A stretch of 64,000 bases of DNA, taken from an uncultured Mycobacteriaceae bacterium (GTDB taxonomy: Bacteria > Actinomycetota > Actinomycetes > Mycobacteriales > Mycobacteriaceae). The notes under the pieces are model-generated. The model was given only the letters and a program-made list of their open reading frames with translations, did no database searches and was not told the DNA's origin. Below are positions 1-16,233 of this stretch, in pieces; positions within the stretch are counted from its first letter, which is position 1; the number at the start of each line of letters is the position of its first letter. Made by a program: the position numbers and the translations under genes. The DNA is taken from positions 25,243-89,242 of the forward strand of contig CADEGF010000005.1 of NCBI GenBank assembly GCA_902826815.1, written 5' to 3'.

Positions 1-305
1 TGCCAGCCAAAACAGGCGGCATGCCGGTTCGAGCCAATTGGGCGGAGGGGTTCTTTGTTGTCATCAGCTACATATATATAGTTTGCTAAGCATCGCTCGA
101 GAGATGACCCGAACCCCTCCGATGCCGTCGGTGCGAAACGTTGGGAGGAGCGACTCTGCCAGCCCAAGATCCGCATATCGAGGCCCATCTCGTGCACCCT
201 ACCTGCGGGTCGGCGCCCGGATTGATGACGAGCCGATCGAACAGGCGGCATGGAAATGTGAATCGCCATTGCAGTTGTGGCAAACTCGGAAGGGTGCTGC
301 GACCC
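1..305. other. Intergenic region upstream of the DUF218 gene
   Basis: No convincing gene is seen in the first 305 bases. An AT-rich patch at about 65-95 contains TATAGTTTGCTA (77-88), which resembles elements upstream of the NRPS operon and the UDP-glucose dehydrogenase operon. A GGAAGGG Shine-Dalgarno-like stretch lies at 288-294, before the ATG at 306. A 13-nt direct repeat (11-23 and 240-252) is also present and has no obvious meaning. Confidence 0.5.
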
Positions 306-836
306 ATGCGGAAGTCGGCTGGGCTGGTGCTAGTGGCGATTGCACTGACCGTCAGCTTGGCCGCCGGGCTGCCTGTGTATGTGCGGCCGCAGATCGACCC
401 GCTGCGACCCGCCGACGCGATCCTCGTCCTCGGCGGGCTCGGTAAGGCCCGCTATACGTACGGCCTTGACCTGGCCGAGCAAGGCTGGGCGCCGACGGTC
501 GCGATGTCCTTGCCTGCCGGTCGGGACGATCCGAACACGACTCGACTCTGCGCCACCTCGAAGCCGAGAGTGCTGTGTTTCGCGCCTGATCCGCCCACGA
601 CCAAGGGCGAAGCGCGTGAACTGCGCCGACTGGCATCCCAATACGGATGGCGCACGGTCATCGTGGTGACCTTCCGGCCGCATATCTCACGGGCCCGGTT
701 CATTCTCGAACAGTGCTTCGAAGGTGGCCTCGTGATGGTGGCGAGCCCAGCTCGAATATCGATCCCGCGGTGGGCGGCCGAGTACGTCTACCAAACTGCG
801 GGCTACACGCGCGCGGCTCTGCAGCCAGGCTGCTGA
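306..836 (+). CDS. DUF218 / YdcF-SanA-like envelope protein
   Basis: A 176-aa protein with one N-terminal hydrophobic segment (about residues 5-25, signal anchor) followed by a DUF218 domain that begins with PADAILVLGG. The later segments TKGEARELRRLASQYGW and VIVVTFRPHISRARFIL fit the same fold. I chose the ATG at 306 because GGAAGGG precedes it and the hydrophobic anchor starts right after it; an ATG at 141 in the same frame would add a Cys/Arg/His-rich tail that looks non-coding. DUF218 proteins are membrane-anchored and poorly characterised, and some are linked to envelope barrier function or to polysaccharide loci. It sits 300 bp before the NRPS operon on the same strand. Its biochemical role is unknown. 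Confidence 0.75.
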   Translation: MRKSAGLVLVAIALTVSLAAGLPVYVRPQIDPLRPADAILVLGGLGKARYTYGLDLAEQGWAPTVAMSLPAGRDDPNTTRLCATSKPRVLCFAPDPPTTKGEARELRRLASQYGWRTVIVVTFRPHISRARFILEQCFEGGLVMVASPARISIPRWAAEYVYQTAGYTRAALQPGC

Positions 837-1137
837 TCAACCGACGCGCAGGCGCATTGAGCAAGCTGCAAGTGTGCTGAAATTGCACCATCACGACAAA
901 AGGCAAATAAACGACGGTTAGGGACTATAGTTCCATCGCTCCAACAGGCGTTGAGTCGTTCTCAGCAGGTGGAGGACATGAAATAGCACGTCAAACCTAC
1001 TTTGAACGCCAAACCAGTCGTCGCACTTCGTACGTAAAACTTTCTACTGGCGAAAATTCGCAGTTTCTCGTAGAGTTTGCTACAAAGTGGGCCTCGGTGA
1101 TCGGGAATGCGCAAGAGTGAAAACGGGACGATGAAGC
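837..1137 (+). promoter_or_regulatory. Upstream region of the NRPS operon
   Basis: This 301-bp gap holds no supported gene. It is AT-rich for this genome. TAGAGTTTGCTA at 1071-1082 lies inside a small dyad (GTAG-N6-CTAC, 1070-1083), 55 bp before the NRPS start. A TATAGT hexamer at 926-931 could be a -10 box. The promoter assignment is inference from composition and position. Confidence 0.5.
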
Positions 1138-7404
<6,267 letters not shown>

Positions 7405-7405
7405 C

Positions 7406-10400
7406 ATGACCTACTCCGATGACTACGACCCGCTCGACGGCATTGCCATCGTTGGGATGGCCGGGCGTTTTCCCGACTCGCCGGACGTCTCAGCGCTGTG
7501 GCAGAACCTGGTCGCGGGCCGTGAGTGCATCTCGCGCTTCACGGCCGATGAGCTCGAACCCGCGCGGCGTGAGGACATGCTGGCCCGCCCGAACCCGAAC
7601 TATGTCCGCGCACGCGGTGTCTTGGACCGCGCCGACGAGTTCGATGAGAAGTTCTTCGGATTCACGCCCAAGGAAGCCGAGATCCTCGATCCCCAGCAGC
7701 GCCTATTTATGCAGGCCGCGTGGGAGGCGATCGAGCACGCGGGCTACGACACACAGCGCTTCGACGGACCAATCGGCGTATTCGCCGGGGCCACGACCAA
7801 CACCTACCATTTGCAGAATCTGTTGTCGCGCAGCGATGTAACCGATCCGCTCGGCCCGCTGACGATCCTGATGGGCAATGCGAACGATTACATCGCAACC
7901 CGGGTGTCCTACAAGTTCGACCTGAAGGGGCCCGCGCTCAATATTCAGAACGCGTGCTCGACCTCGCTTGTCGCGGTCTGCACCGCCGTGCAGAGCCTGC
8001 AGACTTATCAGTGCGATATGGCCCTGGCAGGCGGTGTGTCGGTCCAACTCCCTCAGCGCCGCGGCTACCTGCACGAGGAGGGCTCGATCCTTGCGCCGGA
8101 CGGCCATTGCCGCGCGTTCGATCGCGACGCCGCAGGCACGGTCTTCAGCAACGGCCTCGGCATCGTGGTGCTCCGGCGGCTGTCCGACGCAATCGCTGAC
8201 GGCGATACGATCTACGCGGTCATCAAGGGCGCCGCACTCAACAACGACGGCAGCGCGAAAGTCAGCTTCACCGCGCCGAGCGTCGACGGCCACGCGCAGG
8301 TGATCTCGATGGCGCAGATGCTCGGCGGCATCGATCCCTCGTCGATCTCGTACATCGAGGCGCATGGCACCGGGACCGCACTCGGCGACCCGATCGAGCT
8401 TGCGGGGCTGACCCAGGCGTTCCGCGCGGGCGGCGCTGATCAGAACGGGTTCTGCGCGATCGGCTCGATCAAGCCGAACATCGGCCATCTCGATGTCGCG
8501 GCCGGTGTCGCCGGTCTCATCAAGACGTCGCTGGCGCTACATCACAAGATCCTGCCTGCGAGCATCAATTTCGATTCACCCAACCCGAACCTCGGCATTG
8601 AAAGCACACCGTTCTTCGTCAATGCGGCGCAACGTGATTGGCCTGTGGGCCCGACGCCGCGACGCGCAGGTGTCAGCTCATTCGGCGTTGGCGGAACCAA
8701 CGCCCACGTGGTGCTCGAAGAGGCGCCGCAGGCCGACTACTCAAAGCCCGCATCTCGACCCGAACAGCTGCTCCTGCTTTCGGCGCGCGATGCCGACGGT
8801 CTCGATCGTGCCGCACAGAACCTCAAGGTCCATCTCGAGAACGACGGCGGCACCGAGCTTGCCGACATCGCCTACACGCTTCAGGCCGGCCGCCGCCGTT
8901 TCGATCATCGCCGATCGATCGTCTGCCGCGATCGCGACGACGCGATCACACTACTGACCCAGGCCGAACCGAAACGGGTTCATGACTTCACCGGCGATGC
9001 CGAGGCGCCTCGCGTCGCGTTCATGTTCCCTGGCCAGGGTTCGCAATACGTCAACATGGGCCGCAGGCTCTACGAATCCGAGCCGGTGTTCACCGAGCAG
9101 ATCGACGAGTGCGCACGTGTGCTGCAGACCGAGATCGGCGTCGACCTGCGCACGGTGCTCTATCCGGCCGAAGCCGATACCGCATCGGCCGAGAAGCTCA
9201 AGCACACGGCCATCACGCAGCCGGCGTTGTTCGCGATCGAGTATGCGCTCGCGCAGCTGTGGATGTCGTGGGGCGTGACGCCGGACGCGATGATCGGTCA
9301 CAGCATCGGCGAGTACGTCGCCGCGTGCATCGGCGGCACCTTCGAGCGCGACGACGCGCTGGTGTTGGTCGCACGTCGCGCACGACTGATGGAGAGCATG
9401 CCCGCCGGCGCGATGCTCGGCGTGCGGGCATCGGCGGAGACCGTCTCAGCCGAGCTGACACCTCACGTGTCGATCGCGGCGGTCAATGCTCCGAAACACA
9501 CCGTGGTCTCCGGCGATGACGAAGCGATCGCGGCATTCGAAGCGAGGCTCGAAGCCAAGGGGATCGTGCATCGGCGCCTTCACACTTCGCACGCATACCA
9601 TTCGCCGATGATGGACCCGGCGCTCGAACCGTATGCGGCGATGGTCGCCGAGATGCCCCGTCGCGCACCGAAATCCCACTGGATCTCCAGCCTCACCGGA
9701 CTTCCGATAACCGATGACGAAGCGGTCGACCCTCAGTACTGGGCACGCCAGCTGCGCGAGCCCGTGCAGTTTGCGCGTGGCGTCGGCGAGCTGATCAGTG
9801 AAGATGTCGCACTCGTCGAGGTCGGTCCCGGCCAAACGCTCACGGCGCTGTCGCGCCAGCATGACCAGCGCATCGCGAGCCAGCTGATCACGACCTCACT
9901 GCACCCCGGCCAGGACTGGAACGCTGACGTCGACTACCTGCTCGCGGCCGCGGGCCAGCTCTGGGCGCGAAACGTCGACATCGACTGGACCAGGTTTCAC
10001 GGCGACGCCCGTCGTCATCGGGTGCCGCTGCCCACGTATCCCTTCAGACATCAGCGTCACTGGATCGATCCGATTCCCGTCGACGATGCACTCCCCTCGG
10101 CCGTATCACCGGTCGCCCTGCCTGTTTCCGTCCCGGCGGCCGACAGGTCCGCGGCCCTGCTCTCGCGACTGCGGACGGTGTTCGCCGACCTCTCGGGAGT
10201 CGACCCGGCGATCCTCACGCCCGATGCGAACTTCCTCGAGATCGGCTTCGACTCGCTGTTCCTCACCCAGGTGAGCAACGCGCTGCAGAAGCAGTTCGCG
10301 ACGAAAATCACCGTGCGCACGCTTCTCGAGGATGCCCCGACGCTGGCCCTGTTGACCGAGCGCATCCTGCCGACGTTGCCAGAAGACGCCTTCCCTGCCG

Positions 10401-13400
10401 CGACACAGGTCGCCGTAGTGCCATCGCAGGTCGCGCCGCCCGCCGACGCGGGTACGCTCGCCGGAGTCGCACAGCAACTCGCCGCGATCGCACGTCAGCT
10501 TGAAATGCTGGGCGCACCAACGGATGTGGTGATACCACCTTCCGTTCCCACCACGGCACCCGCGGTGGCGGCTCCGGTGCCGACCGCGAATTCGGCGAGC
10601 GCGGCCCCGACGGCTGCGTTCGGACCGTACCGCCCGCCGAAGCGCAGCCAGACCGGCGGCCTGACCGCTGAGCAGCAGGAGCATCTGGCGCAGATCATCG
10701 AGCGCTACAACGCCAAGACGGCGAAGTCGAAGGCCGCCACCGAAGAGAACCGTACCCACCTTGCCGACCCGCGCACAGTGTCGGGTTTCCGCCAGAGCTG
10801 GAAAGAGATGGTCTACCCGATCGTCTCCGTGCGCTCATCCGGCGCTCACCTCACCGATGTCGACGGCAACGACTACGTCGACATCACGAACGGTTTCGGG
10901 ATGATCTTCTTCGGGCACAACCCGAAGTTCATCAGGGATGCCGTCGACAGACAGTACGACGCAGGCATAGAGATCGGCCCGCAGACGCCGTTGGCGGGCG
11001 AAGTTTCCAAGCTCGTCTGCGAAATGGTGGGCATGGAACGCGCAGCGTTCTGCAGCACCGGCTCCGAGGCCGTGATGGCTGCGATCCGCGTCGCACGGAC
11101 GGTGTCGGGACGCGACAAGATCGTCATGTTCACCGGCGCGTACCACGGCATCTTCGACGAGGTTCTGGTTCGCCCGACGATGAGCGGCGACGGCAAGGCC
11201 ATGCCCATCGCACCCGGAATCCCCTCCGCGATGACCGAAAACATCCTTGTGCTCGAATACGGCACACCCGAGACGCTCGAGACGATCAAGTCGCTGAGCG
11301 GTCAGCTCGCGGCAGTGCTCGTGGAAACGGTGCAAAGCCGTCACCCCGAATTCGCGCCTCGCGAGTTCCTGCAGGACCTCAGAAGAATGACCGCGGAAAG
11401 CGACACCGCCCTAATCTTCGACGAAGTCGTCACCGGCTTCCGCACCCATCCGGGCGGCGCGCAGGCGTTGTTCGGCGTGCGCGCCGACATCGCGACGTAC
11501 GGCAAAGTCGTCGGCGGCGGCCTACCCATCGGCATCGTTGCGGGCAGCGCGAAGTACCTCGATGCGCTCGACGGCGGACCATGGCGCTTCGGCGACGACT
11601 CCGGCCCCGAGGCGGGCGTCACCTTCTTCGCGGGCACCTTCGTGCGCCATCCGCTGGCACTGGCCGCGGCGCGCGCGGTGCTGCTGCGCCTCAAAGAGGA
11701 AGGCCCCGAGCTACAGCGCGGCCTCAACCTGCGCACGACCGCGTTCGTCGACAGGCTGAAGGACGTGGTCGCCGAAGTCGGCGCGCCCGTGCAGATCAAT
11801 CATTTCTCGTCGTGGTTCGTGGTCAGCTTCCCGCACGATCTGCCGCTGGCGCCGGTGTACTACACGCTCATGCGCGAAAAGGGGGTGCACACCTGGGAAG
11901 GCCGCCCGTGCTTCCTGACGCTTGCGCACAGCGACGCCGACCTCGACCATGTCGCCGCGGCGTTGCGGGAGACGCTGCTGCAGATGCAGGCTGCCGACTT
12001 CCTGCCCACCCGTGGCGACGCGCAGGACAACGAATTGGCATCCACGGAAGAGCCTTTCGCGCTGACGGAGGCGCAGCGGGAGATGTGCGCCGTGACGCTG
12101 ATGAGCGACGAGGCCAACTGCTCCTACAACCAGTGCTTCGTGCTGAAGCTGGACGGCCCGCTGTCGGTGGAATCGATGCACAATGCGCTCAATGTCGTCG
12201 TCCAACGCCACGAAGCTCTTCGCCTTTCGATAAATCTCACCGACGAATCGCAGCGCATACGCAACGACGTCGCGGTCGCGCTGCCGCTGACCGACCTCAG
12301 CGGACTGGACGAACGAGCGCGCGAGGATGCGATCGCAGGCGTGGTCGATCGCGAGACACACACGCCGTTCGATCTCGGCACCACACCGCTGTGGCGCGCG
12401 GAAGCCATCCGCGAGGCACCCGATCGGCATCGACTCGTATTCACCGCGCATCACGTCGTCGCCGACGGGTGGTCGTCGGCGGTGATCTTCGGCGACCTCG
12501 CGAAGGCCTATGTGGCAGACAGATTCGGCCTGCCCGCTGCGTTGCCTCCTGCCGCGTCCTTCCGTGATTTCGCGGCCGATCATCAGAGTGCTGCCATCGC
12601 GGCGGAAACGGATGCGGCACTCGAATTCTGGACGGCGCAGTACGCGGACGGTGTGCCTGCATTCGAGCTACCCCTTGACCGCCCGCGACCCGCGCTGAAG
12701 ACCTACGCCATGGGCCATCAGGTGCTCACCATCGACAAGGAGCTCTATCGAGACATTCGCGCCTGCGCAGCACGGCACGGCGCAACGCAGTTCGTCGCGT
12801 TGCTCGCCGCATTCGAAGTGCTTATCGCCCGCCTCGCATCGGTCGACGATTTCACCGTCGGGGTACCGATGGCCGGCCAGGCGCTGCTGGAGAATAGCCA
12901 CCTCGTCGCGCACGGCGTCAACACGGTCCCGTTGCGTTGCCGCGTCGACACCGGACAACCGTTCGCCGACCATCTGCGCAATGCGTCAAGGGCGTTCCTC
13001 GACGCGCAGGCGCATTCGCGCCTCACGTTCGGCACGCTTGTGCAGGAGCTCAGGCTGCAACGCGATCCGAGTCGCACGCCGTTGGTGTCGATGATTTTCA
13101 ACATCGACAAGCTCGGCAGCCCATTCGACTTCGGCGATGTTGCCGTCGCAGGCGTGGAAACCCCAAAAACGTTCGACAACTTCGATTTCGGCATCAACGC
13201 AGTCGACAATGGGGAAACGATACTGCTCGAATGCCAGTACAACTCGGATCTCTTCGATGCGACGACAGTCGCAGGTTGGCTTTCTCAGTATCGCCGGCTG
13301 CTCGAGAGCGCGACGGCAGCCCCGGCTTCTGCACTGGCCGAATTGTCCGTACTCACGCCAGCGCAACTTGCGGAATTGGTTGGTTCAGAACCGATCCCGA

Positions 13401-15253
13401 CAGTCGATACCGAGGATGCGACATTGCACGCCGCGTTCGCACGCCAGGCCGCTGCGACCCCTGACGCGATCGCGGTGAGCAGTGCGACGACATCGGGGCG
13501 TGTGGAATTGAGTTACGAGCAACTCGACAGTCGAGCCGAAGCCCTCTCTGCGCACCTGCGCGCGCTGGGCGTGGGAGCCAACGAGGTGGTCGGCCTCCGT
13601 GTGAACCGCAGCACCGACATCGCAGTCGGCATACTGGCGATCCTCAAATCCGGCGGCGCGTATCTGCCGATGGATCCGGCTTGCCCGGTCGAGCGCATAG
13701 CGTTCATGCTCGAGGATGCCACGGTGCGTGTGGTGCTGACTCAGAGCGCATTGGCCGATGAACTTGCCGCGCTGCCTGTTACGTGCGTCAGCGTCGATGT
13801 CCCACTGCCTCCGGTTCCGGCGGAGCAGCCGCCTTCGCGGCCAGCATCCGGCGACGATCTTGCGTATGTCATCTACACATCGGGCTCCACCGGAAAGCCC
13901 AAAGGTGTTCCCATCACCCACCGCAAGGTGCTTCGGCTGTATGCGAACGAGGCCGCGGAGATCTACGGGCCCACCGACGTCTGGACGCTGTTCCACTCCT
14001 ATGCGTTCGACGCCTCGGTCTGGGCGATCTGGGGCGCCCTGCTGTTCGGCGGCCGGCTGGTGATCGTGCCGCGCGACACCACCCAGGATATGGCCGCGTT
14101 GCGGGAGCTGCTCGAGCGCGAACGGGTTACGGTGCTGGACCTGACACCCACCGCGTTTCACGCCCTCATCGACGCCGACCTCGCAGCGTCGCCGGGCGAC
14201 TTCGCGCTGCGATATGTCGTGCTCGGCGGCGAAGCACTGGAGCTGCACAAGCTCGAACCCTGGTTCGACCGCTACGGCGACAGCACGCCGCAACTGATCA
14301 ACGCGTACGGTCCCACCGAGGCAACCGTGCAGGTGACGTATCGGCCGATAACCCGTGCCGATCTCGCCGCAGGGGCAGGAAGCATCATCGGCGTCCCGCT
14401 TCCCGACATCCGGATCTACCTTCTCGACGCGCAGGGCCGGCCGGTGCCGATCGGCGTCACCGGCGAAATGTACATCGCGGGTGCGGGCGTGGCGGACGGT
14501 TACCTCAACCGCCCCGAGCTCACCGCGAAGCGCTTCGTGCCCGACCCGTTCCATGGTGGACTCATGTACCGCAGCGGCGATCTCGCCCGCCGGCTTCCTA
14601 ACGGTGAACTCGACTACCTGGGTCGCATCGACCAACAGGTCAAGATCCGCGGCTTCCGAATCGAACTCGGTGAGGTCGAAGGCGTCATCGCCCAACATCC
14701 TGCCGTCGGCCAGGTTGCCGTCATCGATCGCGAGGACACTCCGGGCGAAAAGAAGCTCGTCGCCTACCTCGTCGCCGAATCACCGCCCCCGACGCTGATC
14801 GCCGACCTTCGTGAGCAGCTGCGCGAGCGCCTGCCTGACTACATGGTGCCCGCGCACTTCGTCTACCTCGACATGCTGCCGCTGGCTGCAAGCGGCAAAC
14901 TCGATCGCAAGGCACTACCACCGCCAGGGCATGGGTACGAGGAGGCACACGAGATCATTGCTCCGCGTTCCGCCAGTGAGGCACTCGTCGTCGCAGTGTT
15001 CAGCGAGGTGCTCGATCGCGACGACGTCGGCGTCTTCGACAATTTCTTCGACCTCGGCGGCCACTCGCTGATGGCTGCGCGGGTGATGGCGAAGTTGCGC
15101 GAAGCAGCGCCCATCAATCTGCCGCTCCGCAACCTGTTCGAGCGGCCCACTCCGGAGCAGCTGGCCGCCGCAATCGACGCACTGTCGTGGACGGCCGCCG
15201 ACAGCGCTCGGGTCGCCGAAGGTCAAGGCGAAAGAGAGGAGATCGAGCTGTGA
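7406..15253 (+). CDS. Hybrid PKS-NRPS, KS-AT-ACP-aminotransferase-C-A-T
   Basis: A 2615-aa hybrid enzyme. KS (8-430) has Cys184 in NACSTSL, His320 in EAHGTGT and a GHLD His near 360. AT (535-830) has GHSIGEY with Ser633 and a HAYH motif, which suggests malonyl-CoA. There is no KR, DH or ER. The ACP carries Ser950 (FDSL). A Pro/Ala-rich linker (985-1110) leads to a class III PLP aminotransferase (1110-1530, Lys1367 in TYGKVVGGG). Then come C3 (HHVVADG, 1682-1688), A2 (YTSGSTGKPKG from 2157) and T3 (Ser2554). Together this predicts one malonate extension, beta-keto to beta-amino conversion on the carrier, and addition of one amino acid. This is the logic known from mycosubtilin and iturin synthetases. 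The A2 pocket reads D-A-W-D-V-G-A-V-Q and I cannot assign its substrate. The C-terminus (GEREEIEL) is a plausible short docking motif for the next protein, whose GTG start overlaps this stop. Confidence 0.93.
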   Translation: MTYSDDYDPLDGIAIVGMAGRFPDSPDVSALWQNLVAGRECISRFTADELEPARREDMLARPNPNYVRARGVLDRADEFDEKFFGFTPKEAEILDPQQRLFMQAAWEAIEHAGYDTQRFDGPIGVFAGATTNTYHLQNLLSRSDVTDPLGPLTILMGNANDYIATRVSYKFDLKGPALNIQNACSTSLVAVCTAVQSLQTYQCDMALAGGVSVQLPQRRGYLHEEGSILAPDGHCRAFDRDAAGTVFSNGLGIVVLRRLSDAIADGDTIYAVIKGAALNNDGSAKVSFTAPSVDGHAQVISMAQMLGGIDPSSISYIEAHGTGTALGDPIELAGLTQAFRAGGADQNGFCAIGSIKPNIGHLDVAAGVAGLIKTSLALHHKILPASINFDSPNPNLGIESTPFFVNAAQRDWPVGPTPRRAGVSSFGVGGTNAHVVLEEAPQADYSKPASRPEQLLLLSARDADGLDRAAQNLKVHLENDGGTELADIAYTLQAGRRRFDHRRSIVCRDRDDAITLLTQAEPKRVHDFTGDAEAPRVAFMFPGQGSQYVNMGRRLYESEPVFTEQIDECARVLQTEIGVDLRTVLYPAEADTASAEKLKHTAITQPALFAIEYALAQLWMSWGVTPDAMIGHSIGEYVAACIGGTFERDDALVLVARRARLMESMPAGAMLGVRASAETVSAELTPHVSIAAVNAPKHTVVSGDDEAIAAFEARLEAKGIVHRRLHTSHAYHSPMMDPALEPYAAMVAEMPRRAPKSHWISSLTGLPITDDEAVDPQYWARQLREPVQFARGVGELISEDVALVEVGPGQTLTALSRQHDQRIASQLITTSLHPGQDWNADVDYLLAAAGQLWARNVDIDWTRFHGDARRHRVPLPTYPFRHQRHWIDPIPVDDALPSAVSPVALPVSVPAADRSAALLSRLRTVFADLSGVDPAILTPDANFLEIGFDSLFLTQVSNALQKQFATKITVRTLLEDAPTLALLTERILPTLPEDAFPAATQVAVVPSQVAPPADAGTLAGVAQQLAAIARQLEMLGAPTDVVIPPSVPTTAPAVAAPVPTANSASAAPTAAFGPYRPPKRSQTGGLTAEQQEHLAQIIERYNAKTAKSKAATEENRTHLADPRTVSGFRQSWKEMVYPIVSVRSSGAHLTDVDGNDYVDITNGFGMIFFGHNPKFIRDAVDRQYDAGIEIGPQTPLAGEVSKLVCEMVGMERAAFCSTGSEAVMAAIRVARTVSGRDKIVMFTGAYHGIFDEVLVRPTMSGDGKAMPIAPGIPSAMTENILVLEYGTPETLETIKSLSGQLAAVLVETVQSRHPEFAPREFLQDLRRMTAESDTALIFDEVVTGFRTHPGGAQALFGVRADIATYGKVVGGGLPIGIVAGSAKYLDALDGGPWRFGDDSGPEAGVTFFAGTFVRHPLALAAARAVLLRLKEEGPELQRGLNLRTTAFVDRLKDVVAEVGAPVQINHFSSWFVVSFPHDLPLAPVYYTLMREKGVHTWEGRPCFLTLAHSDADLDHVAAALRETLLQMQAADFLPTRGDAQDNELASTEEPFALTEAQREMCAVTLMSDEANCSYNQCFVLKLDGPLSVESMHNALNVVVQRHEALRLSINLTDESQRIRNDVAVALPLTDLSGLDERAREDAIAGVVDRETHTPFDLGTTPLWRAEAIREAPDRHRLVFTAHHVVADGWSSAVIFGDLAKAYVADRFGLPAALPPAASFRDFAADHQSAAIAAETDAALEFWTAQYADGVPAFELPLDRPRPALKTYAMGHQVLTIDKELYRDIRACAARHGATQFVALLAAFEVLIARLASVDDFTVGVPMAGQALLENSHLVAHGVNTVPLRCRVDTGQPFADHLRNASRAFLDAQAHSRLTFGTLVQELRLQRDPSRTPLVSMIFNIDKLGSPFDFGDVAVAGVETPKTFDNFDFGINAVDNGETILLECQYNSDLFDATTVAGWLSQYRRLLESATAAPASALAELSVLTPAQLAELVGSEPIPTVDTEDATLHAAFARQAAATPDAIAVSSATTSGRVELSYEQLDSRAEALSAHLRALGVGANEVVGLRVNRSTDIAVGILAILKSGGAYLPMDPACPVERIAFMLEDATVRVVLTQSALADELAALPVTCVSVDVPLPPVPAEQPPSRPASGDDLAYVIYTSGSTGKPKGVPITHRKVLRLYANEAAEIYGPTDVWTLFHSYAFDASVWAIWGALLFGGRLVIVPRDTTQDMAALRELLERERVTVLDLTPTAFHALIDADLAASPGDFALRYVVLGGEALELHKLEPWFDRYGDSTPQLINAYGPTEATVQVTYRPITRADLAAGAGSIIGVPLPDIRIYLLDAQGRPVPIGVTGEMYIAGAGVADGYLNRPELTAKRFVPDPFHGGLMYRSGDLARRLPNGELDYLGRIDQQVKIRGFRIELGEVEGVIAQHPAVGQVAVIDREDTPGEKKLVAYLVAESPPPTLIADLREQLRERLPDYMVPAHFVYLDMLPLAASGKLDRKALPPPGHGYEEAHEIIAPRSASEALVVAVFSEVLDRDDVGVFDNFFDLGGHSLMAARVMAKLREAAPINLPLRNLFERPTPEQLAAAIDALSWTAADSARVAEGQGEREEIEL

Positions 15254-16233
15254 CTGTCGCCGACCTTCTCGCCGAGCTGCGTGAGCTCGACGTGCATGTC
15301 GTCCTCGAGCAGGACCGGCTACGGCTAAATGCGCCTGCCGGGGTCCTATCCGACGAACACAAAAGTGTTCTGTCCCAACGCAAGTCCGAAATCATCGGCT
15401 TCCTTCGCGACGCACAGCAGCTTGCCGGACAGCAGCGGGCAATCGTGCCGCTGGAAGCCTCGGGGACGCGCACGCCGATATTCGCGGTGGCCGGTCACAA
15501 CGGTGATGTGTTCGCTTATCGCGCACTCGCGCAGCAGCTCGGAAATGATCAGCCGTTCTTCGGCTTGCAGCCGCCTGGACTCGAGGAAGGCAGCGAGCCG
15601 CTGACGAGCGTCGAGGACATCGCGCGCTACTTCGCAGAGCAGATCCGTGCGTTCGGGCCGACCGGCGCCATGACGATCGCGGGTTTCTGCGCAGGCGGCA
15701 CAGTCGCGTTCGAGCTCGCACGCGAACTATCGATTTCGGGCGCGGATGTCACGAACCTGATCATGTTCGGCGCTCCGTACTGCTCGTCATACCGGTCTCT
15801 TCAGCAGATGATGGCTCGCACCCGCCACCTGTCCAGCCGTTCCGTGACGCATGCGCGTGCGTTGAGCACCATGCCGGCGTCCGAGCGCGCACGCTACATC
15901 GCCGAACGTGCACGAAGGCCGCTGCCGCGCGAGGAGTCGTCCGATCCGGTCCTGATCCGCAGGGGCGTCGTCGAAGAGGCGACAATGGCCGCGGTGCGCG
16001 CGTACTCACCGCAACCTTTCGGGACCCACATCGACTTCATGATTCCCTGCGAGTCGTGGAAGAGCTCGTCGGATGATCCGCTGCGCTGGGGTCGCCTCGC
16101 CGCGAGCAGCGATGTATTCGTTGGACCCGACGATTGCAACGGCGACATCATGCTCAAAGCGGAGCATGCCGCGACGTTTGCCGCGCTTGTCGCCGACGCG
16201 CAGCAACGCCATGCGCGGGGCGCCGCAGTATGA
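15250..16233 (+). CDS. Thioesterase with N-terminal TubC-like docking domain
   Basis: A 327-aa protein. Residues 1-55 (TVADLLAELRELDVHVVLEQ, continuing to KSEIIGFLR) look like a TubC-type beta-hairpin docking domain of NRPS proteins. Residues 70-320 form an alpha/beta-hydrolase thioesterase domain. The nucleophile elbow reads GFCAGG, placing Cys147 where NRPS thioesterases usually have Ser. The usual GDH near the C-terminus is GDI, with a His only eight residues further on (AEHAATF). The GTG start at 15250 overlaps the upstream stop (GTGA) and is preceded by a GAGAGGAGA ribosome site. It likely releases or edits the product of the upstream synthetases. Catalytic competence is uncertain because of the changed residues, although Cys-type thioesterases are known in natural product assembly lines. 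Confidence 0.85.
   Translation: MTVADLLAELRELDVHVVLEQDRLRLNAPAGVLSDEHKSVLSQRKSEIIGFLRDAQQLAGQQRAIVPLEASGTRTPIFAVAGHNGDVFAYRALAQQLGNDQPFFGLQPPGLEEGSEPLTSVEDIARYFAEQIRAFGPTGAMTIAGFCAGGTVAFELARELSISGADVTNLIMFGAPYCSSYRSLQQMMARTRHLSSRSVTHARALSTMPASERARYIAERARRPLPREESSDPVLIRRGVVEEATMAAVRAYSPQPFGTHIDFMIPCESWKSSSDDPLRWGRLAASSDVFVGPDDCNGDIMLKAEHAATFAALVADAQQRHARGAAV

Noticed and set aside
11-252. 13-nt direct repeat (11-23 and 240-252)
   Set aside because: It is short and isolated, and no other structure nearby gives it meaning.
141-305. N-terminal extension of the DUF218 protein from an ATG at 141
   Set aside because: The extension is rich in His, Cys and Arg, precedes the hydrophobic anchor and has no ribosome site; the ATG at 306 has one.
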